A DNA stretch of 64,000 bases from FEN-1191 sp964528845 (GCA_964528845.1 CAZGVE010000005.1:66433-130432); one strand, 5' to 3'; counted from the stretch's first letter, positions 7,643-17,087 are shown. Notes: a model not told the origin generated them from the letters alone. A program made the numbers and translations.

Positions 7643-9292
7643 CTATTCCCGGCTCTTGAGGCCATAGACGAACAGCGCATGACCTGCCGCGATTGCGACG
7701 TACTGCCGGCCATCGAGCTGATAGGTGATCGGCGCCGCCGAGATTGGACCGCCCACCGGGGCCTTCCACAGCAGCTCGCCAGTGCGCGCATCGAGCGCGT
7801 AGAAGAAACCCTCGCGACCACCGGTGAACAGCAGGTCCGTCGCCGTGGTCATGATCCCGCCGTCGGCCACCGCGGTGGTCTCGAACTTCCATCGTATCGT
7901 GCCGTTCAGATCGAGCGCGATCACGGCACCGCGCCCGAGATCATCGGTGTAGTTCAGGATTGGCGGCACCCGGACGGAGGGATTCGCCGCCCCCGCAATC
8001 GGCGGCGCTGCCCGGCCGCCGGTGAAGATCTGTCCGGTGCGGTACTCGGCTGGCGCGAACTGCAGGATGGACGCGTAGTTCTCCCAGGCGGAGAGGTAGA
8101 ATAGGTGCGTGCGCGGACTGTAGGACGGCGAATACCAGTTCGTGCCGCCCTGGTTTCCGGGATAGGTAAGTGCCCCCGCCGGCTGCGGTGTCTCGATCGG
8201 GCGCCCCTTGTCATCCAGCCCGCTGGCCCAGTTCACCTTGACGAATGCATGTCCGCCCAGGAACTGGCCGTTGGTGCGATCGAGCGTGTAGAAGAACCCA
8301 TTGCGGTTGCCCCAGGCCATCAGCTTGCGCGGCTGGCCGTTCCAGTCGGCATCGACCAGCACCGGTACCTGCACGGAGTCGTAGTCCATCGCGTCATGCG
8401 GCGTGAACTGGAAATGCCAGCGCAGCTGCCCGGTGTCCGGATCCAGCGCGACCACCGAATCTGTATACAGGTTGTCGCCCATGCGCTGCCCCGGTCCCCA
8501 ATCCGGCCCCGGGTTGCCGACGCCCCAGTAGGTCAGATTGAGTTCCGGGTCGTAGGATCCGGTGACCCAGACCGGCCCTCCGCCGTGCTTCCAGGAATCC
8601 CCTTGCCAGGTGTCGTTACCCTTCTCGCCCGAGCCGGGGATCGTGTAGAAGCGCCAGTCCTCCTCGCCGGTCTTCGCGTCGTACGCCGCGATGAAACCTC
8701 GTACGCCGAATTCGCCACCCGCGACCCCGATGAGGACCTTGTCCTTGATGATCAGCGGCGCCAGCACGATCGCGTAGCTTGCGGTGTAGTCCGCGACGGT
8801 CTTGTTCCACAATGCGCGACCGCTCTTCGCATCGATCGCGACCAGGTGTCCGTCGACAGTACCCATGTACAGCGTATCGCCGAGGATCGCGAGTCCCCGG
8901 TTCACCGTGCCACAGCACAGCTTGTAGCCCGCCGCGGGCTTGTACTGGTAGATCCAGAACGCCCGCCCGGAACGGGCATCGAGCGCGACGACGTCGTTCG
9001 GTGCCTGGGTCAGGTACATCACGCCGTTGACGACCAGCGGCGAGGTTTCGGCCTTCTGCAGCGACTCGATCTGGTACACCCACTTCAGCTCGAGTCCGGC
9101 GACGTTGCGCCGATCGATCTGCGACAGGGTCGAATAGCGCCGGCTGTCGTAGTTGCCTGAGTAGGTGAGCCAGTTCTGCGGCTCGGCGCTCGCGTGCAGC
9201 AGGCGCTCGAAGCTTACCGGCGCGCCCTGCGCCCACAGCACGCCCGGGAGCAGCAGCAGGAGCCAACGCATTCGCATGCCAGGTATTCGCAT
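7643..9292 (-). CDS. PQQ-dependent alcohol/methanol-type dehydrogenase with lanthanide-type Asp
   Basis: 549 residues with a signal peptide (residues 8-22), so periplasmic. Tryptophan-docking repeats (WVYQ, WIYQY, ALWNK, DWRFY, RWHFQF) form the eight-bladed propeller. Adjacent cysteines C126-C127 match the vicinal disulfide near PQQ. Metal and catalytic residues fit E194, N260 and D303. D305, two residues after the catalytic Asp (MDYD), is the extra ligand that marks lanthanide-dependent enzymes such as XoxF and PedH. There is no fused heme domain; a diheme cytochrome c gene lies 4 bases upstream. It probably oxidises alcohols or aldehydes and passes electrons to that cytochrome. Confidence 0.9.
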   Translation of the reverse strand: MRIPGMRMRWLLLLLPGVLWAQGAPVSFERLLHASAEPQNWLTYSGNYDSRRYSTLSQIDRRNVAGLELKWVYQIESLQKAETSPLVVNGVMYLTQAPNDVVALDARSGRAFWIYQYKPAAGYKLCCGTVNRGLAILGDTLYMGTVDGHLVAIDAKSGRALWNKTVADYTASYAIVLAPLIIKDKVLIGVAGGEFGVRGFIAAYDAKTGEEDWRFYTIPGSGEKGNDTWQGDSWKHGGGPVWVTGSYDPELNLTYWGVGNPGPDWGPGQRMGDNLYTDSVVALDPDTGQLRWHFQFTPHDAMDYDSVQVPVLVDADWNGQPRKLMAWGNRNGFFYTLDRTNGQFLGGHAFVKVNWASGLDDKGRPIETPQPAGALTYPGNQGGTNWYSPSYSPRTHLFYLSAWENYASILQFAPAEYRTGQIFTGGRAAPPIAGAANPSVRVPPILNYTDDLGRGAVIALDLNGTIRWKFETTAVADGGIMTTATDLLFTGGREGFFYALDARTGELLWKAPVGGPISAAPITYQLDGRQYVAIAAGHALFVYGLKSRE

Positions 9293-9296
9293 GGCT

Positions 9297-10064
9297 TCAG
9301 TTCACGGCTTTCAGTGACAGCAGGTATCCGGCCACGTCGGCGATCTCGGCATCGCTGAGGGTGCCCTTGTAGGCCGGCATCGGCGATTGCTTCAGCAGCG
9401 TATATTCCTTCAGGTCGGACTTCATCAGGCCGAGCAGATTCTCTTGTGAATCGATCAGCTGTACCGACCACGTATCCTCGTTCAGCCGCCGACCGGTAAT
9501 GACCCGGCCGTCCCGCGTCACGGCGTGCACGGTGCGGTTGACCGGCATGACGAGGGCTTGCGGGTCCTGCAGCTTCTGCAGCAGGAACTTCGCATTGCGC
9601 GACAGACCGATATCGCTCAGGTCCGGCGCGGTACGGCTCCCGGCGCCATTGACACGGTGGCAGGCCAGGCACCCGCCCTTGCCTTCGAAGACCCGCTTGC
9701 CGCGCTGCGGGTCGCCGACCGAGGCAGCCTCGCCGAGCCGGGCGTCCATGTTGCGGATGAAGGCGACGATGGCGCCCTGATCAGGCGCCTCCAGAGTATT
9801 CGCCGGCATCCCGGTACCGGCGATGCCACCGGTGATGACGCTGGTCAGTTCATCATCCGTGACGGCGTGACGGAAACGGTTGGAACGCAGATTGACCTGC
9901 GGTATCGAATCGCCATTCTCGCCGTGACAGGTCACGCAGGTGCCGAAATAGATACGGGCGCCGCGCGTGATGCTGTCCTCGCTATAGGTACCCGCGTGCT
10001 CCTCGGCGGCGTACGCCGGGGTCAGGACCCAAAGCAGGGCCAGACAGCACATCGCTCTCGACAT
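9297..10064 (-). CDS. Secreted diheme cytochrome c
   Basis: About 255 residues with a signal peptide ending near TPAYA. There are two heme motifs, CVTCH and CLACH, in two cytochrome c domains. The second domain is of the kind often found in PQQ or heme-binding repeat proteins (GSRTAPDLSDIG, VITGRRLNEDTWSVQLID). It is the first gene of a tight group with the PQQ dehydrogenase (4-base gap) and the propeller protein, so it is probably the electron acceptor of the dehydrogenase. A GTG at 10073 is an alternative start. Confidence 0.88.
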   Translation of the reverse strand: MSRAMCCLALLWVLTPAYAAEEHAGTYSEDSITRGARIYFGTCVTCHGENGDSIPQVNLRSNRFRHAVTDDELTSVITGGIAGTGMPANTLEAPDQGAIVAFIRNMDARLGEAASVGDPQRGKRVFEGKGGCLACHRVNGAGSRTAPDLSDIGLSRNAKFLLQKLQDPQALVMPVNRTVHAVTRDGRVITGRRLNEDTWSVQLIDSQENLLGLMKSDLKEYTLLKQSPMPAYKGTLSDAEIADVAGYLLSLKAVN

Positions 10065-10148
10065 AGTACCCACCGCCGCAGCCCGTTCTAGGTATCGTCG
10101 CTGCTAGTGGCGGCCATTATAGGCCATTTCGCGTCACCGCACCTCTGA

Positions 10149-11216
10149 TCAGTCGTGCACGGCGTCGGCGATCGCGCTACCGAGCTGCGTGGTACTCGCC
10201 TGCCCGCCCAGATCCGGCGTGCGCGGGCCGGCGTTGTCGGACAGAACGCGCTCGATTGCGCTCATGACGGCCTTTGCGGCCGCGTGTTCGCCCAGATGCT
10301 CGAGCATCATCGACGAGGACCAGATCTGACCAATCGGGTTCGCTATACCGCGCCCGGCAATGTCCGGCGCCGAGCCGTGCACGGGCTCGAACATCGATGG
10401 AAAGCGCCGCTCCGGATTGATGTTGGCCGAGGGCGCCACCGCGATCGTTCCCGTGACGCCCGGTCCCAGGTCGGACAGGATGTCGCCGAAGAGATTGGAG
10501 CCGACCACGACGTCAAAGCGCTCCGGAGTCATGACGAACCGTGCTGCCAGGATGTCCACGTGATACTGGTCGGTGCGGACGCGCGGGTACTGCGCGGCCA
10601 TGGCGGCAAAGCGCTCGTCCCAGTACGGCATCGAGTAGTACAGGCCGTTCGATTTGGTCGCGGAAGTCACGTGCAGCCGATCGAGCCGCTGCGCCAGCTC
10701 GAACGCGTAGCGCATGATCCGGTCGGTGCCCTTGCGCGTGAAGATCGACTCCTGGATGACGAACTCGTCCTCGCTGCCCTCATGGAAGCGACCGCCGATC
10801 TGCGAGTACTCGCCTTCAGTGTTCTCCCTGACGACCCAGAAATCGATGTCGCCCGGCCGCTTGCCCTGCAGCTGGCACGGAACTCCGGGCAGCAGCCGCA
10901 CCGGGCGCAGGTTCACGTACTGGTCGAACGCGCGCCGGATCGGGATCAACAGCCCCCACAGCGAGATATGGTCGGGCACGCCGGGGTAGCCCACCGCGCC
11001 GAGGAAGATCGCGTCATGCGGCTTCAGCCGCTCCAGGCCATCCTCGGGCATCATCCGGCCAGTGCGCTGGTAGGTCTCGCAGCTCCAGTCGTAGTGCTCG
11101 TAGTGCAGTGCGAAGCCGAACCGGGCCGCCACCGCATCGAGTACGCGCAATCCCTCCGGTACCACTTCGCGACCGATACCGTCGCCCGGAATCACCGCGA
11201 TCGAGTAGCTGTTCAT
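10149..11216 (-). CDS. Tartrate dehydrogenase/D-malate dehydrogenase (decarboxylating)-like enzyme
   Basis: 355 residues of the isocitrate/isopropylmalate dehydrogenase family. The block WVVRENTEGEYSQIGG is typical of the TtuC/DmlA branch. Other family motifs are IPGDGIGREV at the N-terminus, SNLFGDILSDLG for metal binding, and EPVHGSAPDIAG for NAD binding. Such enzymes oxidise tartrate, D-malate or 3-isopropylmalate-like substrates in the cytoplasm. The ATG overlaps the TGA of the SDR gene by one base (TGATG), so translation of the two is probably coupled. Confidence 0.88.
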   Translation of the reverse strand: MNSYSIAVIPGDGIGREVVPEGLRVLDAVAARFGFALHYEHYDWSCETYQRTGRMMPEDGLERLKPHDAIFLGAVGYPGVPDHISLWGLLIPIRRAFDQYVNLRPVRLLPGVPCQLQGKRPGDIDFWVVRENTEGEYSQIGGRFHEGSEDEFVIQESIFTRKGTDRIMRYAFELAQRLDRLHVTSATKSNGLYYSMPYWDERFAAMAAQYPRVRTDQYHVDILAARFVMTPERFDVVVGSNLFGDILSDLGPGVTGTIAVAPSANINPERRFPSMFEPVHGSAPDIAGRGIANPIGQIWSSSMMLEHLGEHAAAKAVMSAIERVLSDNAGPRTPDLGGQASTTQLGSAIADAVHD

Positions 11217-11974
11217 CAGACGCAACGCCCGCCGTCGACCTCGAGCCAGGAGCCGGTGATCAGGTCCGACTCGTCGCTCGCGAGGAAGGTCACGGCGTTC
11301 GCGATGTCGCGCGGCTGGCTGAAGCGTCCGAGCGGAATCGTCGCAATCATGCGCGCCCGTACGCTCGCACTGTCCTCGCCCGGCAGCAGATCCTGCAGCA
11401 TCCCGGTCTCGCCCATGACCGGATTGACGGCGTTGACCCGTATGCGGTCGGGCGCCAGTTCGACCGCCATCGACTTGGTCAGCGCCAGCACGGCGCCCTT
11501 GGAGGCGTTGTACCAGGTCAGCCCCGGCCGCGGGCGGATACCGGCGGTCGATGCGATATTCACGATCACGCCGCCACCCCTGGCCCGCATCGCCGGGATG
11601 AAATGCCGGGCAGTCAGGTAGATGCTCTTGACGTTCACTGCGAACACGCGATCGAACGTCGCCTCATCCACTTCCAGCAAGGGCCGGTTCTTGTGCGTGA
11701 TGCCGGCATTGTTCACGAGGATCGCCGCCGGGCCGAAGGCCGCCGCCGTACGCTCCGCAATCGTCGCGACGTCCCGGTCCAGGGTCACGTCAGCGGTCAC
11801 CGCGATGGCCGTACCCCCGGCCTGGCCGATTTCGGCGGCAACGCGGGCAGCCTGATCGCCCTTCAGGTCCACGACGACGACTTTGCCGCCGAGCGTCGCA
11901 AAGCGCCGGGCGATGCCTTCGCCAAATCCGCCACCCGCACCCGTCACGACGATGGTCTTCTGGTCGAATTTCAT
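11216..11974 (-). CDS. Short-chain dehydrogenase/reductase (SDR)
   Basis: 252 residues, a classical SDR. It shows the nucleotide motif TGAGGGFG (11-18), NNAG (88-91) and the catalytic S142, Y155 and K159 (YNASK). D36 after the second strand suggests NAD rather than NADP. AGAGG sits about 6 bases before the ATG. The gene lies between the hydroxyacid dehydrogenase (15-base gap) and the tartrate-type dehydrogenase (one-base overlap). This gives three oxidoreductases in one transcript, suggesting stepwise oxidation of a hydroxy acid or polyol. Confidence 0.9.
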   Translation of the reverse strand: MKFDQKTIVVTGAGGGFGEGIARRFATLGGKVVVVDLKGDQAARVAAEIGQAGGTAIAVTADVTLDRDVATIAERTAAAFGPAAILVNNAGITHKNRPLLEVDEATFDRVFAVNVKSIYLTARHFIPAMRARGGGVIVNIASTAGIRPRPGLTWYNASKGAVLALTKSMAVELAPDRIRVNAVNPVMGETGMLQDLLPGEDSASVRARMIATIPLGRFSQPRDIANAVTFLASDESDLITGSWLEVDGGRCV

Positions 11975-11989
11975 GGTTGCCTCTGCTGT

Positions 11990-12958
11990 TCAGTAGTAGT
12001 GATTCGGTGGTGGCCGGCCCTGTTCGATCGCCTGCATGCCCTCGAGCAGCAGGAAACCCATCGCATCGCGCGTCTCGATGGTTGCGCTGCCGATGTGCGG
12101 CGTCAGGAATACGTTCGGCAGCTCGCGATAGCGAGGATCGATGTCCGGCTCGTTGGCGTATACGTCCAGGCCGGCGGCAAACAGGCGCCGCGAACTCAAG
12201 GCCGCGATCAGCGAGCCGTCATCGATCACGATGCCGCGTGCGATATTCACGACGATCGCGTCGCGCGGCAGCAGCTCGATGCGTCGCGCATCCAGCCAGC
12301 CCGCGACGTCCGACCCCCCCGGCAGGCAGATGCACAGCACATCGCTGAAGGGCAGCAGCTCGTCCGCGGCGGCATGATAGATCGCCCCGCGTTCCTCGTC
12401 CGCCGGCAGCCGCCTGCGATTGCAGTAGTGGACGGCCATGCCGAAAGCGGCTGCACGCGTCGCGACTTCGCGCCCTATCCGACCCATCCCGAAGATGCCC
12501 AGGCGCCGTCCGACCAGGCCGAGACCCAGCAGTTGCGTCGGCGCGAACCCGGTCCAGCGTCCGGAACGCATCATCGAGTCGGCCTCGTAGCCGCGTCGTG
12601 CGGCGTTCAGGATCAGCAGCATCGCGATCTCGGCGCAGGCGGCACTGAGGACGTTCGGGGAGAACAGCACCGCGACGCCGGCCGACTTCGCGGCCGCCAG
12701 GTCGATATGATCGACACCGACCGAATGGGTCGCGATCAGTCGCAGGCGCGGCCCGAGGCCGGCAATGACCTCGGCGCTGACAGGCTCGGTGACGCTCACC
12801 ACCAGATACTCGCAACCCCGCGCCTCGGCGATCAGCTGCGCGGCGCTCAGCACGGCATCGGATTCGTTGATCCGGAGATCATATTGCCGGGCCATTTCCG
12901 CCTCCACCGCCGGCGGCAGACGGCGCGCCAGATACATGCTGATGCGGTGGGTTGTCAT
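11990..12958 (-). CDS. D-2-hydroxyacid dehydrogenase (glyoxylate/hydroxypyruvate reductase type)
   Basis: 322 residues from the ATG at 12958. NAD(P)-binding motif GMGRIG (157-162). Catalytic residues fit R241 (NIARG), E270 (ANEPD) and H288 (TPHIGS). The family reduces glyoxylate, hydroxypyruvate or other 2-keto acids. NRRR after the second strand of the Rossmann fold (residues 180-183) suggests NADPH. First gene of the hydroxyacid-SDR-tartrate dehydrogenase run, divergent from the lactonase gene at 13071. The frame is open further upstream, but the extension has no family similarity. Confidence 0.88.
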   Translation of the reverse strand: MTTHRISMYLARRLPPAVEAEMARQYDLRINESDAVLSAAQLIAEARGCEYLVVSVTEPVSAEVIAGLGPRLRLIATHSVGVDHIDLAAAKSAGVAVLFSPNVLSAACAEIAMLLILNAARRGYEADSMMRSGRWTGFAPTQLLGLGLVGRRLGIFGMGRIGREVATRAAAFGMAVHYCNRRRLPADEERGAIYHAAADELLPFSDVLCICLPGGSDVAGWLDARRIELLPRDAIVVNIARGIVIDDGSLIAALSSRRLFAAGLDVYANEPDIDPRYRELPNVFLTPHIGSATIETRDAMGFLLLEGMQAIEQGRPPPNHYY

Positions 12959-13070
12959 GTCGAGCTGGCAAGTGTGGACAAACCGGCAGGTCAGTTCAAG
13001 GCGCCGCTGCGCCGCTGACGGAACGGGCCATTGCGGAGTAGAGTGCGCGACCACGCGAGGGAACTACGAC

Positions 13071-14084
13071 ATGAAACGCCCATTCAGCATGTGGTCCGCA
13101 GCAGCATTCTGGCTCTGGGCGCTCTCGGCGCCCTGTGCCGCACCGGCACAGCTCGCACCGACTCCCGACGCGCTGGTCAGCACTGCGATCCCCGGCATCG
13201 TGGCCGCCGGTACGCCCTTGGTCCTGGTCAAGGCGGGTCTGACCAGCTCAGAGGGGCCCATCGCGGCGCCGGACGGCAGCGTGTACTTCTCCGAGCCCGG
13301 CATCAGCCGCGTCTACAGGGTCGATGCCGACGATCACTTCACGGTGCTGTTCGATCCCCAGAGGGCCGACGACCCGTCGGGTGAGCGCTGGCGGCTGCCG
13401 GCGCTGGCGGTCGACAGCAAGGGCACGCTGTATGCATGCCGCAGGGCCGGACCGCATATCGGCATCGCAATCATCTACCCCGCAGACCAGGCGCGTTTCA
13501 TCGCGGAGTCGTACCACGGTATGCCGTTCATCGCGCCAAACGATCTGTCCATGGCCCGCGACGGCGGCATCTACTTCACGGATCCGGGTGAAGGAGAGCA
13601 GCGCGCGCACGCGATCTACTACGTCAGAGCCTCCGGTGAGGTGATCCTCGCCACCGACAATCTCGGCAGCCCCAACGGCCTGGTGCTCAGTCGCGACGAG
13701 AAGACGCTGTATGCGGTCGACGCGCGCTCCGAGTACTTCTACGCCTATGACGTGCAGAGCGACGGCAGCCTCGGCAATCGCCGGAACGTCGCCCGCCTCG
13801 CGGGCGTCGTGCAGACCGACAAGGGGATGAACAACGGCATCGATGGCATGACCATCGATGACCAGGGACGCCTGTACGTGATCAGCAACGCCGGCGTCGA
13901 AGTGTTCAGCGCCGCGGGAGCGCCTCTGGGGATCCTGGAGTTGCCGATCAAGGCGCAGAATCTGGCCTTCGCCGGCAAGGACGGCCACACGCTCTACATC
14001 GTCGGCCACAGCAAGACTGCCAGGGACGGCAACCTGTACAAGGTCCGGATGCTGGCCCGGAAATTCGCCGGTCGTGCGAAGTAG
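13071..14084 (+). CDS. SMP-30/gluconolactonase-like secreted lactonase
   Basis: 337 residues with a signal peptide (residues 8-25). Motifs of the SMP-30/gluconolactonase/LRE family are visible: SSEGPIAAPDGSVYFSE, FIAPNDLSMARDGGIYFTDPG, and a late NGIDGMTIDDQGRLYV. The Glu, Asn and Asp in these blocks would bind the divalent metal. The family opens sugar lactones. A lactonase in the periplasm is the expected next step after a PQQ sugar dehydrogenase, though the nearest PQQ genes are 4 and 10 kb away. Confidence 0.85.
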   Translation: MKRPFSMWSAAAFWLWALSAPCAAPAQLAPTPDALVSTAIPGIVAAGTPLVLVKAGLTSSEGPIAAPDGSVYFSEPGISRVYRVDADDHFTVLFDPQRADDPSGERWRLPALAVDSKGTLYACRRAGPHIGIAIIYPADQARFIAESYHGMPFIAPNDLSMARDGGIYFTDPGEGEQRAHAIYYVRASGEVILATDNLGSPNGLVLSRDEKTLYAVDARSEYFYAYDVQSDGSLGNRRNVARLAGVVQTDKGMNNGIDGMTIDDQGRLYVISNAGVEVFSAAGAPLGILELPIKAQNLAFAGKDGHTLYIVGHSKTARDGNLYKVRMLARKFAGRAK

Positions 14085-14103
14085 CACGCCGCCGGAGGCA
14101 GCC

Positions 14104-15186
14104 ATGATGAGCACTTCCCGGCCAGACCTGCGCTTTACTCTCCTGCTGCTGCTCGTCGCCGCGCTCTGGTGCGCACCCGGCCGGGCGCAGGAGGGCACGG
14201 CCACTGCGCCCCCGACTGGCAGCCGCGCCCCCGCCATCGTCGTCGATCCGGACGGCACGTTCCACCTGCCGGCGCAGGCGATACCGCTGTCCAACCTGAT
14301 GAGTCCGGAGCTGAAGGAGTCGTTGCTGCAGGATGTGCTGCTCGCCCGCGACCCGAAGAACACGCAGCGACAGCCCGATGGCTCGACCCTGATGCACCGG
14401 CTCCACCGGCAGCGCCAGGACGCACTGTATCCAGTGCACAAGCAGGACACGACGCTCGGCGGGGTCCATGTGCTGATCATGACGCCCAATGAAGGCCCGT
14501 CGGCCAGGAACCGGCATCGCGTCCTGATCGAGCTGCACAGCGCGGGCTGCTGGACCGACTGTGCGCAGCTCGGCTCGCAGCCGATCGCGTTCCTCGGGAA
14601 GATCAAGGTCGTCGCCGTCGACTACCACGAGCCGCAGTTTCCTACGGCGGTGGACGAAGTCGCAGCCGTCTACCGCGAACTGCTCAAGACCTACCAGCCG
14701 CGCAATATCGGCATCTATGGCTGCTCGCGCGGTGGCGTACTGGTGGCACGCGCGCTGGCATGGTTCCAGTCCCACGACCTGCCCCGACCGGCGGCCGCTG
14801 GACTGCTGTGCGCGAGCGCCGGAGGCGCGCGGGGAGATGCGATCTACACCGGCAGCGAACTGGGCAACGGCGTGATGTCACGCGGCGAATCAGGCATCGA
14901 TCCGGACCTCGGCAACGTCGATCCGAATGGTCCGCTGGCCGCGCCGGTCAATGCCCCCGAAGTGCTGGGTAAGTTCCCGCCCACGCTGTTGATTGCCGGG
15001 ACACGTGGCGTCGAACTGAGCACGGCGGCCTATACGCACGAGCAGCTCGATCGGCTGGGCGTGGAATCCGACCTGCATGTATTCGAAGGGGGACGGCATT
15101 CCTTCTGGTACGACCCGGCGCCGCCCGAATCGAAACAGGTCTATGACATCATCGTCCGCTTCTTCGATCGCCATCTCGGGAGCTGA
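14104..15186 (+). CDS. Secreted alpha/beta hydrolase (esterase-like)
   Basis: 360 residues. GGAGG at 14094-14098 and a signal peptide (ending GRAQ) support the ATG at 14104 (14107 is also possible). The nucleophile elbow is GCSRGG, with Ser as nucleophile. A second acidic region (TLLIAGTRGVEL) and the His in FEGGRHSFWYD complete the likely triad. The N-terminal third is poorly defined and may be a cap. Only 19 bases follow the lactonase stop, and 6 precede the NMT1 protein, so the three are one transcript. Probably an ester hydrolase acting before import. Confidence 0.82.
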   Translation: MMSTSRPDLRFTLLLLLVAALWCAPGRAQEGTATAPPTGSRAPAIVVDPDGTFHLPAQAIPLSNLMSPELKESLLQDVLLARDPKNTQRQPDGSTLMHRLHRQRQDALYPVHKQDTTLGGVHVLIMTPNEGPSARNRHRVLIELHSAGCWTDCAQLGSQPIAFLGKIKVVAVDYHEPQFPTAVDEVAAVYRELLKTYQPRNIGIYGCSRGGVLVARALAWFQSHDLPRPAAAGLLCASAGGARGDAIYTGSELGNGVMSRGESGIDPDLGNVDPNGPLAAPVNAPEVLGKFPPTLLIAGTRGVELSTAAYTHEQLDRLGVESDLHVFEGGRHSFWYDPAPPESKQVYDIIVRFFDRHLGS

Positions 15187-15192
15187 CGCGTG

Positions 15193-16257
15193 ATGCCCTG
15201 CACACCAGGCTGGCTGCGGCGCGCCATCAGGCTGTACGTCGCCGCGCTGCTGCTGTGCACGCAGCGGCCGGCGCTGGCCGACGATGCGCTGTCGGTCATC
15301 CTGGGCGCCCATACACCCGCGTTGATGAACACCCTGAACATCGTCGCCGAGGCCGCCGGCTTTTACCGGGACGAGCACCTGGTGGTGTCGAAGATCCTGG
15401 TCGACGGCGCACTCGAGGCCGCCCGGATGTGTTCGAGCGGCGCCGGGGACATCTGCCCGATCGGTATCGAACCGCTGCTCACCAACTACGGCGATGGCAT
15501 TCGCCTGAAGATGTTCCTGTCGCGCGCGTCGAAATTTTCCTACGTGATCGCCGTGCCGGAGGACAGCCCGATCCGCAACCTGGCGGACTTTCGGGGCAAG
15601 AACATCGGCGTGCATGTGCTCACCGCCGCGGCCTCGGGTGCCTTCACGACTCAATCGGCGCTGTCGGTCGCGGGACTGAAGCCGGGCGACTACACGCTGG
15701 TGCCGATCGGCTACGAAAACCAGGCTGCCGACGCGATCGCTTCCGGCAAGGTCGCAGGCGCGGCATTTCCGTACTACGAGTTCATCCCGCTGATGGTATC
15801 CGGCAGGCGGCTCCGGATCTTCTATCACCCACTGTTCCGGGACGTGCCGAATGCCGGCTATGCCGCCTCCCCGGCCGTAATGGCGGCGAAGGGCGCAGCG
15901 CTCAAGCGCTTCGCACGCTCGATCGTGAAGGCCTCGCTGCTGATCCGCTACAACGCGGCGGCCGCGGCGCGGCTGATGCTCACCGCATCCGGTGCGCCTT
16001 TCACGGATGAAGACCTGCGGCGCACGACCGCCGAGCTCGATGCCTGGCAAAGCAACCTTCCGGCGGCGGATCCTGCCAACCGGCACATCGGCGCGCTGTC
16101 CGTCGCCGGCATGCAGCGCTACATCCAGCTGCTGGCCGACGCGGGGGTCACGCCGCACGCGATTCCTGCCACCGAAGTCGTGACCGAAGAGTACGTGGCG
16201 GCAGCCAATGATTTCGATCACGCGGCGCTGCGACGCTACGCCGCAACTCTGCACTAG
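15193..16257 (+). CDS. NMT1/THI5-like periplasmic substrate-binding protein (copy 1)
   Basis: 354 residues with a signal peptide ending PALA. The fold is the ABC/NMT1 type used for taurine, nitrate or pyrimidine precursors: LMNTLNIVAEAAGFYRDEHLVV, GDICPIGIEPLL and LADFRGKNIGVH. It resembles the protein at 19987-21051 over its whole length, with identical length. No ABC permease or ATPase lies in the window. The start is ATG 15193; a GTG lies 3 bases earlier. The stop overlaps the next, convergent gene by CTAG. Confidence 0.85.
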   Translation: MPCTPGWLRRAIRLYVAALLLCTQRPALADDALSVILGAHTPALMNTLNIVAEAAGFYRDEHLVVSKILVDGALEAARMCSSGAGDICPIGIEPLLTNYGDGIRLKMFLSRASKFSYVIAVPEDSPIRNLADFRGKNIGVHVLTAAASGAFTTQSALSVAGLKPGDYTLVPIGYENQAADAIASGKVAGAAFPYYEFIPLMVSGRRLRIFYHPLFRDVPNAGYAASPAVMAAKGAALKRFARSIVKASLLIRYNAAAAARLMLTASGAPFTDEDLRRTTAELDAWQSNLPAADPANRHIGALSVAGMQRYIQLLADAGVTPHAIPATEVVTEEYVAAANDFDHAALRRYAATLH

Positions 16258-17024
16258 CGGCCGCAGCTGCTCAGGTGCGGCGGAAGCAGGCCCGGCTGCC
16301 CGGCGTGCAGCTGCGCATCGAAAGCCACGAGCTCCGCACCGGTTGCGGCGTACAGCGCCATCAATTCCACCAGATCGACAGTGCCGCGCCGTCCGAACAG
16401 GCGCAGCACCTGCGCAAACGTCGCGGATGATACCTGCCTGCGGCCGAAGGTCTCGCGACCAAGGCTGATGACCGCGGCGTCCTGTTCGGAAAGACCGCTC
16501 ACCGGCCGGCAGTACTTGATCGCATCGATGACCTCGGGCTCCACGTAGCGGGAATCCCCCACCGTGCGCGCGTGCTCCTCCCATTGCGTCCATTCATACT
16601 GGTTGGTCAGTTCGCGCGCGGTGGTGAGCACCGCGACCGTCGTCAGCCGATCACTGAAGCCGGTACCGTATTTCAGGTAATGATGGGCCTCATCCAGGGC
16701 CTGGGCCAGGCGTGGGCTGTGGAGTCGCACCTGCGGCCGCTGCTTTTCGCGACTGCTGAGCCCGGCCTCCTGCGCGCGCATCACCTCGTCGAAGATCTTC
16801 CGGTCGGCCTCGTCCATCTGATCGCGATCCGGCAGCGGCAGCCGGTTGCCGGATGCCGGGTCGATGTCGGCGGGCCAGCTGGCGGTCGGCGCCGCCGACC
16901 GCGCGGCGCTCGCCGACGCGCCCGGCCCTGCGGTCTGTCCCGGGGCCTGCGCCCCGGCGAGCGCCGCCAACATCCCTGAGAATCCGGCCAGAAGCATCAG
17001 CCGATGAATCTTCCCGTTGCGCAC
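16254..17024 (-). CDS. Carboxymuconolactone decarboxylase/AhpD-like protein, secreted
   Basis: 256 residues from a GTG at 17024, chosen because GGAG lies 6 bases upstream and it gives a signal peptide (KIHRLMLLAGFSGMLAALAGAQA). The body has the CMD/AhpD helical pattern (LTTARELTNQYEWTQWEEHARTVG, then DAIKY). No CxxC is present, so peroxidase activity of the AhpD kind is unlikely. Many such proteins in aromatic-degradation clusters have no proven reaction. It is divergent from the cupin at 17164 across a shared palindrome. Confidence 0.78.
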   Translation of the reverse strand: MRNGKIHRLMLLAGFSGMLAALAGAQAPGQTAGPGASASAARSAAPTASWPADIDPASGNRLPLPDRDQMDEADRKIFDEVMRAQEAGLSSREKQRPQVRLHSPRLAQALDEAHHYLKYGTGFSDRLTTVAVLTTARELTNQYEWTQWEEHARTVGDSRYVEPEVIDAIKYCRPVSGLSEQDAAVISLGRETFGRRQVSSATFAQVLRLFGRRGTVDLVELMALYAATGAELVAFDAQLHAGQPGLLPPHLSSCGR

Positions 17025-17061
17025 GCTGTGCTCCGGCTGCAACAATAGCTTTTCCCCGCGA

Positions 17062-17087
17062 CGATAGTATGGTATCAAACTATCGTA
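17062..17087. promoter_or_regulatory. Perfect 8-bp inverted repeat in divergent promoter region (candidate operator)
   Basis: ACGATAGT at 17062-17069 and ACTATCGT at 17080-17087 are exact reverse complements, separated by 10 bases. The spacing centre-to-centre (18 bases) puts the arms nearly two helical turns apart, as for a dimeric regulator. It lies in the 139-base region between the divergent CMD-like and cupin genes. The motif ATCAAAC in the spacer and right arm recurs before the MarR gene. Confidence 0.55.
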
